Shown here: positions 35,701-44,580 of the stretch, in pieces
How the letters are laid out: the number at the start of each line of letters is the position of its first letter
Numbering within the stretch: position 1 is the stretch's first letter
DNA from: Oceanimonas sp052119705
Lineage (GTDB): Bacteria > Pseudomonadota > Gammaproteobacteria > Enterobacterales > Aeromonadaceae
DNA: 64,000 nucleotides
Assembly: GCF_052119705.1 (NCBI RefSeq)
Contig: NZ_JBGQOP010000004.1
Location: 62,001-126,000 of the forward strand
Direction of reading: 5' to 3'
The notes under the pieces: model-generated
Database searches by the model: none
What the model was told of the DNA's origin: nothing
The model's input: only the letters and a program-made list of their open reading frames with translations
Translations under genes and position numbers: made by a program

Positions 35701-36527
35701 CTCGCCAGCTCATGATCTAGGCTTGCGGTCACAATGTTAATGTCACTGCCTTGCCCTTCCAGCTCCAGCTGTAAGGCATGTAGGGCTTGAGCTTGTCCGT
35801 TTTGGATAACCTGACTGTTGGTTAAGCTAAACTCTTGTAATTTAATGGGAAACGGCAGCACAATTTCTGGTAACACCAACAAAGGATCGGCAGCCGGCGC
35901 CTTACCCGCCGCCTTGGCTTGCTTGTTAGCCTGTGCTTTCTTTGTCGCCTCAGGCTGCTCGTCCAAGCTGGTGCCGGCTTGCTTAGCCGTCTCGTCCAGC
36001 GTAATTATCAGCCCCTGCATATTGGGCCCCGTGACCACCATGCCTTGTTTGTCCCAGTGCACGGCCACTTCGAGACTTTGCCAAGCAATGGTTTGCCCTG
36101 ACAGATTAATGGTTACGCGATCGGCGCGTACTTTGTCCAAGTCGATGCGCAGCGGGGGTGTAATTTCCGCCAAGGGTGCCTTGGGTTCATCAGGCTGTTC
36201 GGGGAAATATTTAATGGTGACTTCAATGTCTTCAACCGCTAATTCTTGTAACCACAAGCGGCGGTCGAGCAGTTTGCCCAGTTGCCAGCCAAAGCTCACA
36301 TCCCGCGCCGTAAAGGCGAGCGAGTCTTGCTCGTAGCTCAACTCGGCAAAACGCCAGCCTTGGCCTAGCTGACCAGAAACCAAGGTGCCACTGAGACCCT
36401 CCACATTTTGTTTGGCCAAGCCCCACAGCCACTGATTACCTACCTGAGTAAAAAGTAAGCTAAACAGCACCATTAATAGCAAGCAAATACCGACCACTAA
36501 GCTGCTGAGCAGACGCGCAAAGATCAT
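32775..36527 (-). CDS. tamB: TamB, translocation and assembly module subunit
   Basis: 1250 residues. One N-terminal membrane anchor (LLSSLVVGICLLLMVLFSLL) is followed by a very long beta-rich region of repeated strands. A C-terminal DUF490/TamB domain ends in LLPRLYLQAASGLNQAIDLFYRFEF. An Ala/Lys-rich low-complexity insert (KAQANKQAKAAGKAPAAD) is at about residues 195-215. TamB spans the periplasm and, with TamA, helps outer-membrane protein insertion and phospholipid transport. It overlaps the tamA stop by 4 bp (ATGA), so the two are coupled. Confidence 0.94.
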   Translation of the reverse strand: MIFARLLSSLVVGICLLLMVLFSLLFTQVGNQWLWGLAKQNVEGLSGTLVSGQLGQGWRFAELSYEQDSLAFTARDVSFGWQLGKLLDRRLWLQELAVEDIEVTIKYFPEQPDEPKAPLAEITPPLRIDLDKVRADRVTINLSGQTIAWQSLEVAVHWDKQGMVVTGPNMQGLIITLDETAKQAGTSLDEQPEATKKAQANKQAKAAGKAPAADPLLVLPEIVLPFPIKLQEFSLTNSQVIQNGQAQALHALQLELEGQGSDINIVTASLDHELASLELQGKMTLTGDYPLDLALTSTLKKPLLEGQLAGQTIAVNLTNSLAKLTGKLVLGGVLKAQANVTVEPLDPQLPFDLALNWQQLGWPIKDPEWRLEQGKLRVKGRLEDYKLTLSSEAQGPDLPTVGIKLSAKGNLKGAELKPLTLTLPKGEAKVNGKLSWSEDINWQGILALTDIDPGVFIEGMDGKINGQLDTRFALKGEKWTLNAEPDIHGLLREYPLSLKGQVSLNQALQGTIKQLQLTNADNKLTVNGKITDEWQLDGVLSAPNLAVYAPGLFGDLAGDIKVRGALKSPDLQAKLFGKKAGFKDNEAKNIQLQANASLGDKAKGQPMKGDLRLTIDTIRAGEMQINQLQLLGSGNEAAHRLSLNFNGKPLAAELALTGSLGKDGWHGRLTKGELDTPLEKWSLQQQAVLAYQGDTFKAQPHCWRSGKASVCFDAISASAKKGQAGLRIRDLDLARLKPFFPNDFSWEAVLGGTVALQWNGSMPKLNANISTTPGTFVSNGTRLNYQTLSLVSDMAENRLRTSLDFRSTQLGKMGLQANVADLKGKRALSGNVKIEQLKLDWLAPLLPEVARLQGVLAGQGRFEGTLAAPLLFGNISLTGGEVDTYSDMVQVRDLTTRLDIRGTEASINGQMKVGGGPLYITGELDWRQLPMTGEIRLTGRNLEAGYPSMGRLRVNPDLTISLGETAKVRGTIQIPWARIEVKELPENAVSLSRDVVVVKPSGIIPETAPSLPIDIRIKVELLDDVRLAAFGLKTRLGGQLNIVQKPNKAMRANGEIRLVDGKFKAYGQNLLIREGSILFSGPLDAPNLKVVAIRNPSTMSDSSITVGVRVTGTAQQPELLVFSEPSMPQAEQLSYLLRGRGLDGGGDTDGNALVQAMLLGAGVGKVGGVVTDIGESLGLRDVTVDTDGSGDSTEVNISAYLLPGLQIGYGVGVFSSIGEVRLRYELLPRLYLQAASGLNQAIDLFYRFEF

Positions 36528-38239
36528 AAGTCAGGCCCTAAGGTAAAGTGGATTCGCATGGGCACTTCCTCTTCGGATACGCCAAACGCTAAATCAAGGC
36601 GCACCGGCCCCACTGGCGTTTGCCAACGCACACCAACGCCCGTGCCGACTTTCCAGTCTTCACTGTAATCATTGGTGGCGGTACCGGTATCGACAAAGGT
36701 GGCTAAGCGCCACTTTTCGGCCACTTTATAGTCATACTCCAAGCTCAAGGCAGTGGCGTATTTAGCGCCAAGGCTGTCGCCGTTTTCATCGACGGGGGTA
36801 ATAGATTGGTAACTAAACCCTCGCACCGTCAAGTCACCACCGGTAAAAAAGCGCAGCGACGGCGGCAAGTCATACACTTCATCCACCCAAACCGCACCTT
36901 GCTCGGCTCTGGCTATCAGCCGTTGGTCTTCTGCCACTGTGCGTAACCACTTAGTACGCGCAAATAAACGCACAAAACGGGTATCTGAGCCCCACCAAGG
37001 CTCTGAGAATTCTAAGGTCGCCGTTTGCGCATCCCCCCACTCGGCATCTAGGCCACCCCGCACCCGGGTGCGGCTATAGGTAAAGCCGGGGATCAGCAGG
37101 AAGCTTTCGTCTTCTTGTTTACCTTGGGTATAGATCTCATATTCGGAGCGGAAAAAAACATCTCGCGTCCAGTCATCTGTATCTTTATCTAATCTGTGTA
37201 TTGAGGCGACCAAACGCTCACTTTGGGTAACATCTTGATTGAGCAGCTGATAGCCGCCCTGCACTGTGTAGTAGTGATTGAGGGGGTTACCGCGCGGTAT
37301 CTTATAAATCACGGTAATGTCTTGTTTCGGCTCTGAGACTTTTAAGTTGGTTTGCAAGCTGTGGCCTAGGCTGTTAATCCAAGGTTTATCCCAACTGGTG
37401 GAAAATCGCGGGCCTTCGTCGGTAGAAAAGCCCACCCCCACTTCCACTTCGTTATCGGATTTGGCACGCAAGGTCACATACAAAGGGATCTGCTGGGCTT
37501 CATCGGCCTCGCTCACTTTAGGCTGCACTTCAACGCGGCGAAAATAACCTGTGGTGGATAAAGAGCGGCTGAGACTGGAGATTTTGCTGGCTAAATACGG
37601 TTCACCGGGTTCAATCTCGACTAAGGGATCCAAAATACGATGCACGGGTCTATCTGAATCCAAAACCAGCTCGCCGAAACGATAGCGGGGGCCTGAGTCA
37701 AACAGTAAGTTAACGTCGGCGGCATTGTCTTCCGGATGAACCAGCACCTGATGCAGCTTATATTCCGCATCAAAATAGCCACGCGCTAACCCCAAGCTTA
37801 ATAAGCTGGCCTTGGTTTTCTCATAAACGTCATGTTGAAATACTTGATTTTCTTGTAGCGCCAGCTGGCTAAGCAGCTGCGCATATTGCGGGTCTGTGGT
37901 GGCGTCACCATTGAGCACGATATTGAGCTGGCGAATACGCACCGGCTCACCAGGCTTAACGGTCACTGTGACACGGCTGGGCCTTTTCTCACTGGTGGTA
38001 ATTTCAATATCGGGTTCGTAATAGCCCAGCGCTTGTAAGCTGGTGATAACGGCTTGCTGAATGTCTTTGCGAAAACGTGGCAGCTGCTCAGCTTCCATGG
38101 GGGGGAGCTGATCCAAATAAATGCGGGTGTTATCTTTTAGACCCTTTTTCAGACCTTTGAGGCGAAAGCTCACTTCCTCTGCGCTCACACTCAAGCTGAC
38201 TAAAAGCACCGCCAACAGCACCCACACACTATTATTCAT
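36524..38239 (-). CDS. tamA: TamA, outer-membrane Omp85-family subunit
   Basis: 571 residues. A signal peptide (VLLAVLLVSLSVSA/EE) precedes three POTRA domains (to about residue 265), including RVTVTVKPGEPVRI. A 16-strand barrel follows, with the Omp85 motif FFTGGDLTVRGF near residue 465 and TPVGPVRLDLAF close to the end. The mature C-terminus is FTLGPDL. It pairs with TamB across the envelope. Confidence 0.94.
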   Translation of the reverse strand: MNNSVWVLLAVLLVSLSVSAEEVSFRLKGLKKGLKDNTRIYLDQLPPMEAEQLPRFRKDIQQAVITSLQALGYYEPDIEITTSEKRPSRVTVTVKPGEPVRIRQLNIVLNGDATTDPQYAQLLSQLALQENQVFQHDVYEKTKASLLSLGLARGYFDAEYKLHQVLVHPEDNAADVNLLFDSGPRYRFGELVLDSDRPVHRILDPLVEIEPGEPYLASKISSLSRSLSTTGYFRRVEVQPKVSEADEAQQIPLYVTLRAKSDNEVEVGVGFSTDEGPRFSTSWDKPWINSLGHSLQTNLKVSEPKQDITVIYKIPRGNPLNHYYTVQGGYQLLNQDVTQSERLVASIHRLDKDTDDWTRDVFFRSEYEIYTQGKQEDESFLLIPGFTYSRTRVRGGLDAEWGDAQTATLEFSEPWWGSDTRFVRLFARTKWLRTVAEDQRLIARAEQGAVWVDEVYDLPPSLRFFTGGDLTVRGFSYQSITPVDENGDSLGAKYATALSLEYDYKVAEKWRLATFVDTGTATNDYSEDWKVGTGVGVRWQTPVGPVRLDLAFGVSEEEVPMRIHFTLGPDL

Positions 38240-38387
38240 CCACGTCCCTGTTATTTTAGTTTAGGTACAGTCACCGCACTTAATGATGCCGATAATGGCG
38301 CTGGCAACCATGGATCATGACACTCGCCATTACGCTCTCTAACGTGTCACACTAATCAACAAATGCAACCGTCTCAGGCTATTTTTT

Positions 38388-39032
38388 GTGAATATGTCTC
38401 ACTCTTCTTATGGATTGTTAGGTTTTGCAGGCTTTAGCGGCAGCGGCAAAACCACGCTACTCAAACAACTCGTGTCCTTGCTCAGCCAGCAAGGGCTAAC
38501 TATTGGCCTAATCAAACACACCCATCACGATGTGGAGCAAGACACACCGGGCAAAGACAGCTTTGAATTACGTCATGCCGGCGCCGTGCAATCTGTGTTA
38601 GCCGGCCCTAAGCGCACTATTGTCACCTTTGAGCACCCTCAGTCACAAGAAGCTGATTTATATGAGTCTATTTCGCGACTCGACTTAGCCCAGCTCGATT
38701 TAGTCTTGGTTGAAGGCTTTCGCCATGCCGACATTAATAAACTAGAAGTACACAGGCCCATTTGCCAAAAACCGCTGCTCTGCCTGCACGATCACTCTAT
38801 TTTAGCGGTCGCCACAGACGACTCTCGCCTTAGCGCTACCGTACCATTGCTCGACTTAAACGACGCCGCCGCTATTACCGCGCAAATAGTGCTGTGGTTA
38901 CAAACGGGGCGCTTGCACGTTCCGGTACTGCCAGCTTCTCACCCGCCGGATACCCACATTGGCGCCGATAGTTGCCATATAACCAAGGATGCTGACGATA
39001 ATAGTGTTGATGGTGGGCCTTTGCCCGCATAA
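38388..39032 (+). CDS. mobB: MobB, molybdopterin-guanine dinucleotide synthesis adaptor
   Basis: 214 residues starting at GTG 38388 (ATG 38394 is an alternative). The P-loop GFSGSGKTTLLKQL, then LIKHTHHDVEQDTPGKDSFELRHAGA and LVEGFR, are the MobB hallmarks. It assists MobA in attaching GMP to molybdopterin, the cofactor form used by NapA. The last 40 residues exceed the usual length (about 175) and run antisense into the MsrA-like gene, so the natural stop appears to have been lost. Confidence 0.9.
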   Translation: MNMSHSSYGLLGFAGFSGSGKTTLLKQLVSLLSQQGLTIGLIKHTHHDVEQDTPGKDSFELRHAGAVQSVLAGPKRTIVTFEHPQSQEADLYESISRLDLAQLDLVLVEGFRHADINKLEVHRPICQKPLLCLHDHSILAVATDDSRLSATVPLLDLNDAAAITAQIVLWLQTGRLHVPVLPASHPPDTHIGADSCHITKDADDNSVDGGPLPA

Positions 39033-39594
39033 AGTTACCCACGGGTAAAATTCGCACCGCCAGTTTACGCTCTAGCATCAAGGCTTGGGTGGCACGACTT
39101 TGCTGCGCCCAGCGCTGCTGCAATGGCGTTTGCACATAAAGTGCGGGACTAAACTCGTCACCTCGGTCGCAATATTGGCCCTCGTTATCTAGCGCATCGA
39201 CAGCCGCCCAATAAAGAGTAAGTAAGTCACCATAACTAATCTGCTGGGTATTATATGTCACTCGCACCACTTGGCGTCGCCTGTGCTGGTGACTGGTTTG
39301 AGCCCAGCCCACCTCGACATGCGTAATACCGGGGCGCTCAGCAAACAAGGCTTCCATCACCCAAAAGCTACCACCGGCGAAAATCGCCTTGCCTGTGTCT
39401 TTAGCCAGAGTGTCTTTAACCAGAGTGGCTTTAACCAGAGTGTCGTCAAGCACAGCTTTTGCCCTAACGTCATCTTCATCTTTCGCCACTGGGGCAACCG
39501 CCACTTTATCTTGCGCCACCGCCACGCAGTTAATGAACAGCAGGCTCGCCAACAGTAAATCTTTTACCACTTGCGCTCCTTCTTTTGCCCGCAT
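38875..39594 (-). CDS. MsrA-like protein lacking the catalytic cysteine
   Basis: 239 residues. An N-terminal signal peptide (DLLLASLLFINCVAVA/QD) and a repetitive linker (LVKATLVKDTLAKDT) precede the MsrA domain: AGGSFWVMEALF, then VRVTYNTQQISYGDLL, ALDNEGQYCDRGDEFSPALY and HQHYYRQHPWLYGNYRRQCG. In MsrA the first motif is GGCFW, with the Cys that reduces methionine sulfoxide. Here the codon is AGC (Ser), one base from TGC. It is therefore likely a non-catalytic or altered exported relative. It overlaps mobB tail-to-tail by 158 bp. Confidence 0.8.
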   Translation of the reverse strand: MRAKEGAQVVKDLLLASLLFINCVAVAQDKVAVAPVAKDEDDVRAKAVLDDTLVKATLVKDTLAKDTGKAIFAGGSFWVMEALFAERPGITHVEVGWAQTSHQHRRRQVVRVTYNTQQISYGDLLTLYWAAVDALDNEGQYCDRGDEFSPALYVQTPLQQRWAQQSRATQALMLERKLAVRILPVGNFMRAKAHHQHYYRQHPWLYGNYRRQCGYPAGEKLAVPERASAPFVTTALFAR

Positions 39595-40133
39595 ATTCAG
39601 GCGTGAATGGCTTTTGCTCGCTTATTTTTAGCGGCAAGCACAAAAGCGAGTGAAGCAACACGTGCAGCTTAGCTGGTCATTTTGCCAAAGAACTATACTT
39701 TTACGTTAGAAGCGCATTTTTACGTTAGAACCGCATTTTTACGAAAGCACTATGCTAACTGAATGAAATGAGATGAAAACTCTTTTTTAGTACATTAGCC
39801 GTGTTTTCGCACCCAGTCCTTAGCCTTGAGACTCTTGAGGTTGGGCGCATTAGCGCTTAGCGACAAGGCGTAACGCACTGAACATTTTGCTTTATTTTTG
39901 CATACTAAAATGCGCTAAATCCGGTTAAAAAAACGCTCTATCACGCTTTTATGACAGGGGCATGATAATGCCCACATTGTAATGCTTTATTCCCAACTCG
40001 GTAGTAAACTGCCCACGATCAAACTCAGGTCAAAAAAATACAATTAATTCTTCGTTATCAGTACTTAAGTCGAGCATCAAGCTAAGCTTTTACTATAAGA
40101 AGTCCTATATCTGATAGCGTTATGAGGTCGTTG
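39595..40133. other. intergenic region with short direct repeats
   Basis: A 19-bp unit, TTTTACGTTAGAAGCGCAT, is repeated about 2.7 times at 39700-39753. The rest is AT-rich and probably contains the promoter of the large PBP gene. No gene is visible in this 540-bp gap. Confidence 0.5.
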
Positions 40134-43100
40134 ATGGGAACTATACCCAGTGTGGAACAAAGCATACGGCCAAAAACCGACCCCGCACCTAAAATACGGC
40201 GGCGGTGGACTGTGTGGCGCATCTCTTTTTGGCTGTTAGTGCTGCTCTTACTCATTGCGGCAGCGGCACTCTTGGCCTATGAAATGCGCACCTCTTGGTT
40301 ACAGTCTCGTGAAATCCCACGCTATGCGAATAGCTTAACTTATTCCTTGGAGCCAGGCCCCAGTGAAGCCATCCAGTTTCCCGTGCACGGGCCTTTCGAT
40401 CAACGCTTAGGTTACGCTCGGCTAACTGATTTATTAACGCGCCTCAAAAAACAACAATTTATGGTCACTCAACAGGTGCAGTTTTCTCCGGCGCTGCAGC
40501 AATATACCGAGCATGGCCTGTATCCTCCGTATCTCGAAAAAACACAGGCCGGCCTGTTTATTGGCGATTGCCGCCGAGAGCCCATCTATGACTATGCTTA
40601 CCCACAGCGTCATTACACAGACTTTGCCAGTATCGCGCCTTTAGTGGTGAATACATTGCTGTTTATTGAAAACCGCGACTTGTTAAGCTCTGATTTTCCT
40701 GCTATTAACCCCGCGGTAGACTGGCCTCGCTTTACCAAGGCGGCGTTGTCACAGCTAGGTCGTGCACTGGATTTGCAAGATGACTCCGCCGGCGGCAGTA
40801 CCTTGGCCACGCAAATAGAAAAATTTCGCCACTCCCCCGGCGGGCGCACGCCTTCTGCCAGCGAAAAACTACGCCAAATGATTTCCGCCAGCGTGCGCGC
40901 CTATCAAAACGGCCCCGAAACCTTAGCCGCTCGCCAAAATATCGCACTCGCCTATTTAAATTCTGTGCCCTTGGCCGCGGCCCCCGGCCACGGTGAAATT
41001 AACGGCATAGGCGATGGTTTATGGTTGTGGTTTGGTGCCGAGCTTAATGAAGTTAACCGCCTTTTAGACCCAAGCGCGCGGCCTGAAGAAGAACTCGCCG
41101 CTCGCGGTCTTGCGCTACGCCAAGTGATCGCCTTAATGATCTCTCAACGTCGGCCCTCCTATTATTTGCATGCCGGGCGAGATGATCTGCATGAATTAAC
41201 CGACAGCTATCTAAGGTTGCAAGCCCAAGCCGACATGATAAGCCCTGCCTTGCGCGACGCCGCCCTAGCTCAAACACTCACCTTTCGTAATTTTCGTGAG
41301 CAGCCGGTCACTCAATATGTGGAAAACAGTAAAACCTTATTGGTGACCCGCGGTCGCTTGGCCAATTTACTGGGCATGTCATTTTATGAATTAGACCGCT
41401 TAGACTTATCGGCCAACACCACGCTCAACGCCGATCTGCAACAACAAGTCACCACTTATTTGCAGCAATTAGCGGATCCTGAGGTAGCGCGCGCCATTGG
41501 CTTATACGGTGAGCGGTTGCTTTCACCTGAAAAAACCGCTGATGTGCGCTACAGCTTTACGCTATTTGAGCGTGGCGAGCAGGGATTTTACGTGCGGGTG
41601 CAAACCGACAACACCTTGCAACCTTTTGATATTAACGAGGGCAGTAAACTGGAGCTGGGCTCCACCGCCAAGCTCAGGGTGATGGCGACCTATCTGGAAA
41701 TTATTGCGGAATTGCATCAGCGATATGCAGAGCTTCCTGCCCCAAAATTGCGGGAGTTGAAACCCGCGCCCCAAGATTACCTAAGCCAGTGGGCGATTCA
41801 GTATTTGCTGCGTACCCCAGACCATGCCTTACCGGCCATGTTGGACGCGGCACTGGCCCGACGTTATTCCGCCAGCACAGGTGAGCGGTTTTTTACAGGT
41901 GGTGGCATGCACACCTTTAATAACTTTCGTCGCCAAGACAATAGCCGCAACCCAACCCTCATTGAGTCATTGCGTGAGTCCATCAATCTGCCCTTTATTC
42001 GGGTGATGCGCGACATAGTGCGCTACAGCATCTACCAAAATGAAAATCGTGCTCAGCTGTTGAGTGATGATAAAGACCCTCGACGCCAAGAATATTTAAG
42101 CCGCTTTGCAGACCGAGAAGGCCGGGTGTTTTTACTGCGTTTTTGGCGTAAATACCAAGATAAAGCCACGGATGAGCGCTTAGACCACTTTTTTAATGGC
42201 CTGCGCCCTACCGCAACCCGCTTGGCGGCGGTACACAGATATTTATTGCCCAACGCCAGTCGACAAGAGTTTGAGGCCTTTATCAGTCAGCGTTTACCCA
42301 CTACCAGACTCAATGAAAAACGGCTGCAACAGTTATATGACAACTATGGTCCAGGCGCCTATAACCTAGCGGATCAAGGCTACATAGCCCGAGTACACCC
42401 ATTAGAGCTGTGGTTATTAAGCTACCTGCAACAGCACCCAGAGGCACGCTTTACTGACGCGGCGCACGCCAGTATTGAACAGCGCCAAGAAGTGTACGCT
42501 TGGCTGTTTAAGACTCGCCATCGCAGTGCCCGCGACTCACGGATTCGCACCATGCTGGAAATAGAAGCCTTTAGTGATATTCATCAACGCTGGGAACAAG
42601 TCGGCTTTCCGTTTGACAGCTTAGTGCCCTCCTTGGCGACGGCCATTGGTAGCTCAGGCGACAAACCGGTGGCGCTGGCCGAATTGGTGGGCATCATTTT
42701 AAACGGCGGTGTTCGCCTGCCTACTGTGCGTATGGATCAATTGCACTTTGCCGCCAACACGCCTTATGAAACCCAACTGGCCCCGCAATTACAACAAGCC
42801 AAGCGGGTGATGCATAAAGATGTGGCGGCGGTATTAAAAAATGCGCTGTCGCAAGTGGTGGAAGGCGGCACGGCGCGGCGCTTACAAGGCGGCTTTAGCG
42901 CCAGCGACGGCACAGTGCTAACCATGGGCGGTAAAACTGGCACCGGTGATAACCGCATTCAAACTGTGAGTCGCTATGGCCAAGTGCTGACCTCGCAAGC
43001 TCGCAACCGCACCGCCACTTTTGTATTTTATTTAGGCGAGCACCACTTTGGCACCTTAACCGCCTACGTGCCGGGCTCAGAATCCGATAAGTTTACCTTT

Positions 43101-43301
43101 ACCTCGGCGCTACCGGTGCAGGTGTTAAAAGGCATGGAGCCCATTTTGCGCCCCTACCTCAATCCCGGTGGTCACAGCGGCTGCAGTGCGCCAGAAATTA
43201 CCGGCTCGGGCGTGACCGACCATCAACAGCTGGAGTTAAAGGCGCTGGAGTTTAAAAGTGCAGCGCCCAATAACTTAGCCCAGAACGCCCTTAACCACTG
43301 A
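40134..43301 (+). CDS. large bifunctional (class A-type) penicillin-binding protein
   Basis: About 1055 residues from ATG 40134, which has GAGG six bases upstream; ATG 40122 is also in frame. One membrane anchor (VWRISFWLLVLLLLIAAAALLAYE) is followed by a GT51 region with ENRDLL, GGSTLATQIEK and RQNIALAYLNS. A transpeptidase domain then shows STAK (SxxK, near residue 510), SIN (SxN, near 616) and GGKTGTGD (KTG, near 934). It would polymerise and cross-link peptidoglycan. It is larger than PBP1a/1b, with a long insert between SxN and KTG, and motif I is divergent from EDxxFxxH. Confidence 0.8.
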   Translation: MGTIPSVEQSIRPKTDPAPKIRRRWTVWRISFWLLVLLLLIAAAALLAYEMRTSWLQSREIPRYANSLTYSLEPGPSEAIQFPVHGPFDQRLGYARLTDLLTRLKKQQFMVTQQVQFSPALQQYTEHGLYPPYLEKTQAGLFIGDCRREPIYDYAYPQRHYTDFASIAPLVVNTLLFIENRDLLSSDFPAINPAVDWPRFTKAALSQLGRALDLQDDSAGGSTLATQIEKFRHSPGGRTPSASEKLRQMISASVRAYQNGPETLAARQNIALAYLNSVPLAAAPGHGEINGIGDGLWLWFGAELNEVNRLLDPSARPEEELAARGLALRQVIALMISQRRPSYYLHAGRDDLHELTDSYLRLQAQADMISPALRDAALAQTLTFRNFREQPVTQYVENSKTLLVTRGRLANLLGMSFYELDRLDLSANTTLNADLQQQVTTYLQQLADPEVARAIGLYGERLLSPEKTADVRYSFTLFERGEQGFYVRVQTDNTLQPFDINEGSKLELGSTAKLRVMATYLEIIAELHQRYAELPAPKLRELKPAPQDYLSQWAIQYLLRTPDHALPAMLDAALARRYSASTGERFFTGGGMHTFNNFRRQDNSRNPTLIESLRESINLPFIRVMRDIVRYSIYQNENRAQLLSDDKDPRRQEYLSRFADREGRVFLLRFWRKYQDKATDERLDHFFNGLRPTATRLAAVHRYLLPNASRQEFEAFISQRLPTTRLNEKRLQQLYDNYGPGAYNLADQGYIARVHPLELWLLSYLQQHPEARFTDAAHASIEQRQEVYAWLFKTRHRSARDSRIRTMLEIEAFSDIHQRWEQVGFPFDSLVPSLATAIGSSGDKPVALAELVGIILNGGVRLPTVRMDQLHFAANTPYETQLAPQLQQAKRVMHKDVAAVLKNALSQVVEGGTARRLQGGFSASDGTVLTMGGKTGTGDNRIQTVSRYGQVLTSQARNRTATFVFYLGEHHFGTLTAYVPGSESDKFTFTSALPVQVLKGMEPILRPYLNPGGHSGCSAPEITGSGVTDHQQLELKALEFKSAAPNNLAQNALNH

Positions 43302-43363
43302 ACCAACTGTCACACCTGTCATAATAGCGACCTGCACTGAGTCGGCGTTATCCATAACATCCA

Positions 43364-43387
43364 AGAGGCGCACAGCGCCTCTTTTTA
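43364..43387 (+). terminator. intrinsic terminator after the PBP gene
   Basis: AGAGGCGC (43364-43371) pairs with GCGCCTCT (43375-43382) across ACA, followed by T5. Confidence 0.92.
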
Positions 43388-43524
43388 TTTCCGCCATTTT
43401 TTATTACCGAATAAGCGAGTTAGCTGCCGCCGTCGCTATTAACAAAAGCGAGGGGCCAGCCTGTTACTTGGCGCGCGCGCTTTTGTTAACATAAGCAACT
43501 TTTTGCCGTTAACGGAAACATGTT

Positions 43525-44580
43525 ATGACTGTGCCCGGCCCTTTAACTTTGCCCAGCATTGCCTCGCTCAATAATGTCTCTCTGCAGGCTCAGCTCACCG
43601 CTCTCATCAACAATAAAACCAAACCGCTGGGCGCTTTGGGCCAATTAGAAAGCGTGGCGCTGCAATTAGGTATGATACAAAACAGCGTCCAACCTAGCTT
43701 AAGCGAGCCACAAATTTGCGTGTTTGCCGCCGATCATGGCCTAACGCGCCATGGCACTTCAGCCTATCCCAGCGCGGTCACGGCGCAAATGGTGCACAAT
43801 ATTTTAGCGGGCGGGGCGGCCATTAGCGTGTTTGCGCGCCAGCATCAGATAGCGTTGCAGGTAGTCGATGCGGGGGTAGCGACAAACTTACCCAAGCACC
43901 CGCAGTTACTGAACCATAAAATACGCCTCGGCAGCCGTGACGCGCTGAGCGAGCCGGCCATGAGTGATGACGAATGCAAGGCGGCGCTCACCACCGGCAT
44001 GGCCATCGTCAGCCAGCTGCCCGGCAATGTATTAATGGTCGGGGAAATGGGCATAGGGAATACCTCAGCTGCCAGCCTTTTATTAGCTCGCTTAGGCAAG
44101 CTGCCCATTCAGGAATGTGTGGGTCGAGGCACAGGCCTCGACGATGCAGGCTTACGCCATAAAGAGCATATTCTCACTCAAGTCTTGGCACGTCACACTC
44201 AGGCCCAGTCGCCATTTTCAGCTTTAGCCGCCTTAGGTGGCTTAGAAATGGCCATGATGGTCGGCGCACTGATCCAAGCGGCCAGCCAAAGGCGCGTGCT
44301 ATTAATGGATGGTTTTATTGCCGGCGTGGCTCTGTTGGTCGCCGAGCAATTAGCGCCCGGCGTGCGCCAGTATGCGGTGTTTGCTCATCAGTCCGCCGAG
44401 CCCGGCCATCAACACCTATTGCGCTTATTAGCCGCCGAGCCACTGCTGCAACTGCAACTGCGACTCGGAGAAGGCAGCGGTGCCGCCTTGGCCTACCCTT
44501 TGTTGCAATCCGCTTGTCTATTTTTAAGTGAAATGGCCAGCTTTGCGACCGCCGGCATCAGCGAGCAAGCAGCGCCATGA
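43525..44580 (+). CDS. cobT: CobT, nicotinate-nucleotide:dimethylbenzimidazole phosphoribosyltransferase
   Basis: 351 residues. Landmarks are FAADHGLTRHGTSAYPSAVT (substrate site), NILAGGAAISVFAR, GEMGIGNTSAASLLLARL and VGRGTGLDDAGL, with a final FAHQSAEPGHQHLL. It makes alpha-ribazole phosphate for the lower ligand of cobalamin. It overlaps cobS by 4 bp. No cobalamin riboswitch motif is seen in the 137 bp upstream. Confidence 0.94.
   Translation: MTVPGPLTLPSIASLNNVSLQAQLTALINNKTKPLGALGQLESVALQLGMIQNSVQPSLSEPQICVFAADHGLTRHGTSAYPSAVTAQMVHNILAGGAAISVFARQHQIALQVVDAGVATNLPKHPQLLNHKIRLGSRDALSEPAMSDDECKAALTTGMAIVSQLPGNVLMVGEMGIGNTSAASLLLARLGKLPIQECVGRGTGLDDAGLRHKEHILTQVLARHTQAQSPFSALAALGGLEMAMMVGALIQAASQRRVLLMDGFIAGVALLVAEQLAPGVRQYAVFAHQSAEPGHQHLLRLLAAEPLLQLQLRLGEGSGAALAYPLLQSACLFLSEMASFATAGISEQAAP

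Noticed and set aside
43388..43524. Cobalamin riboswitch before cobT
   Set aside because: The gap is only 137 bp and I see no B12-box core.
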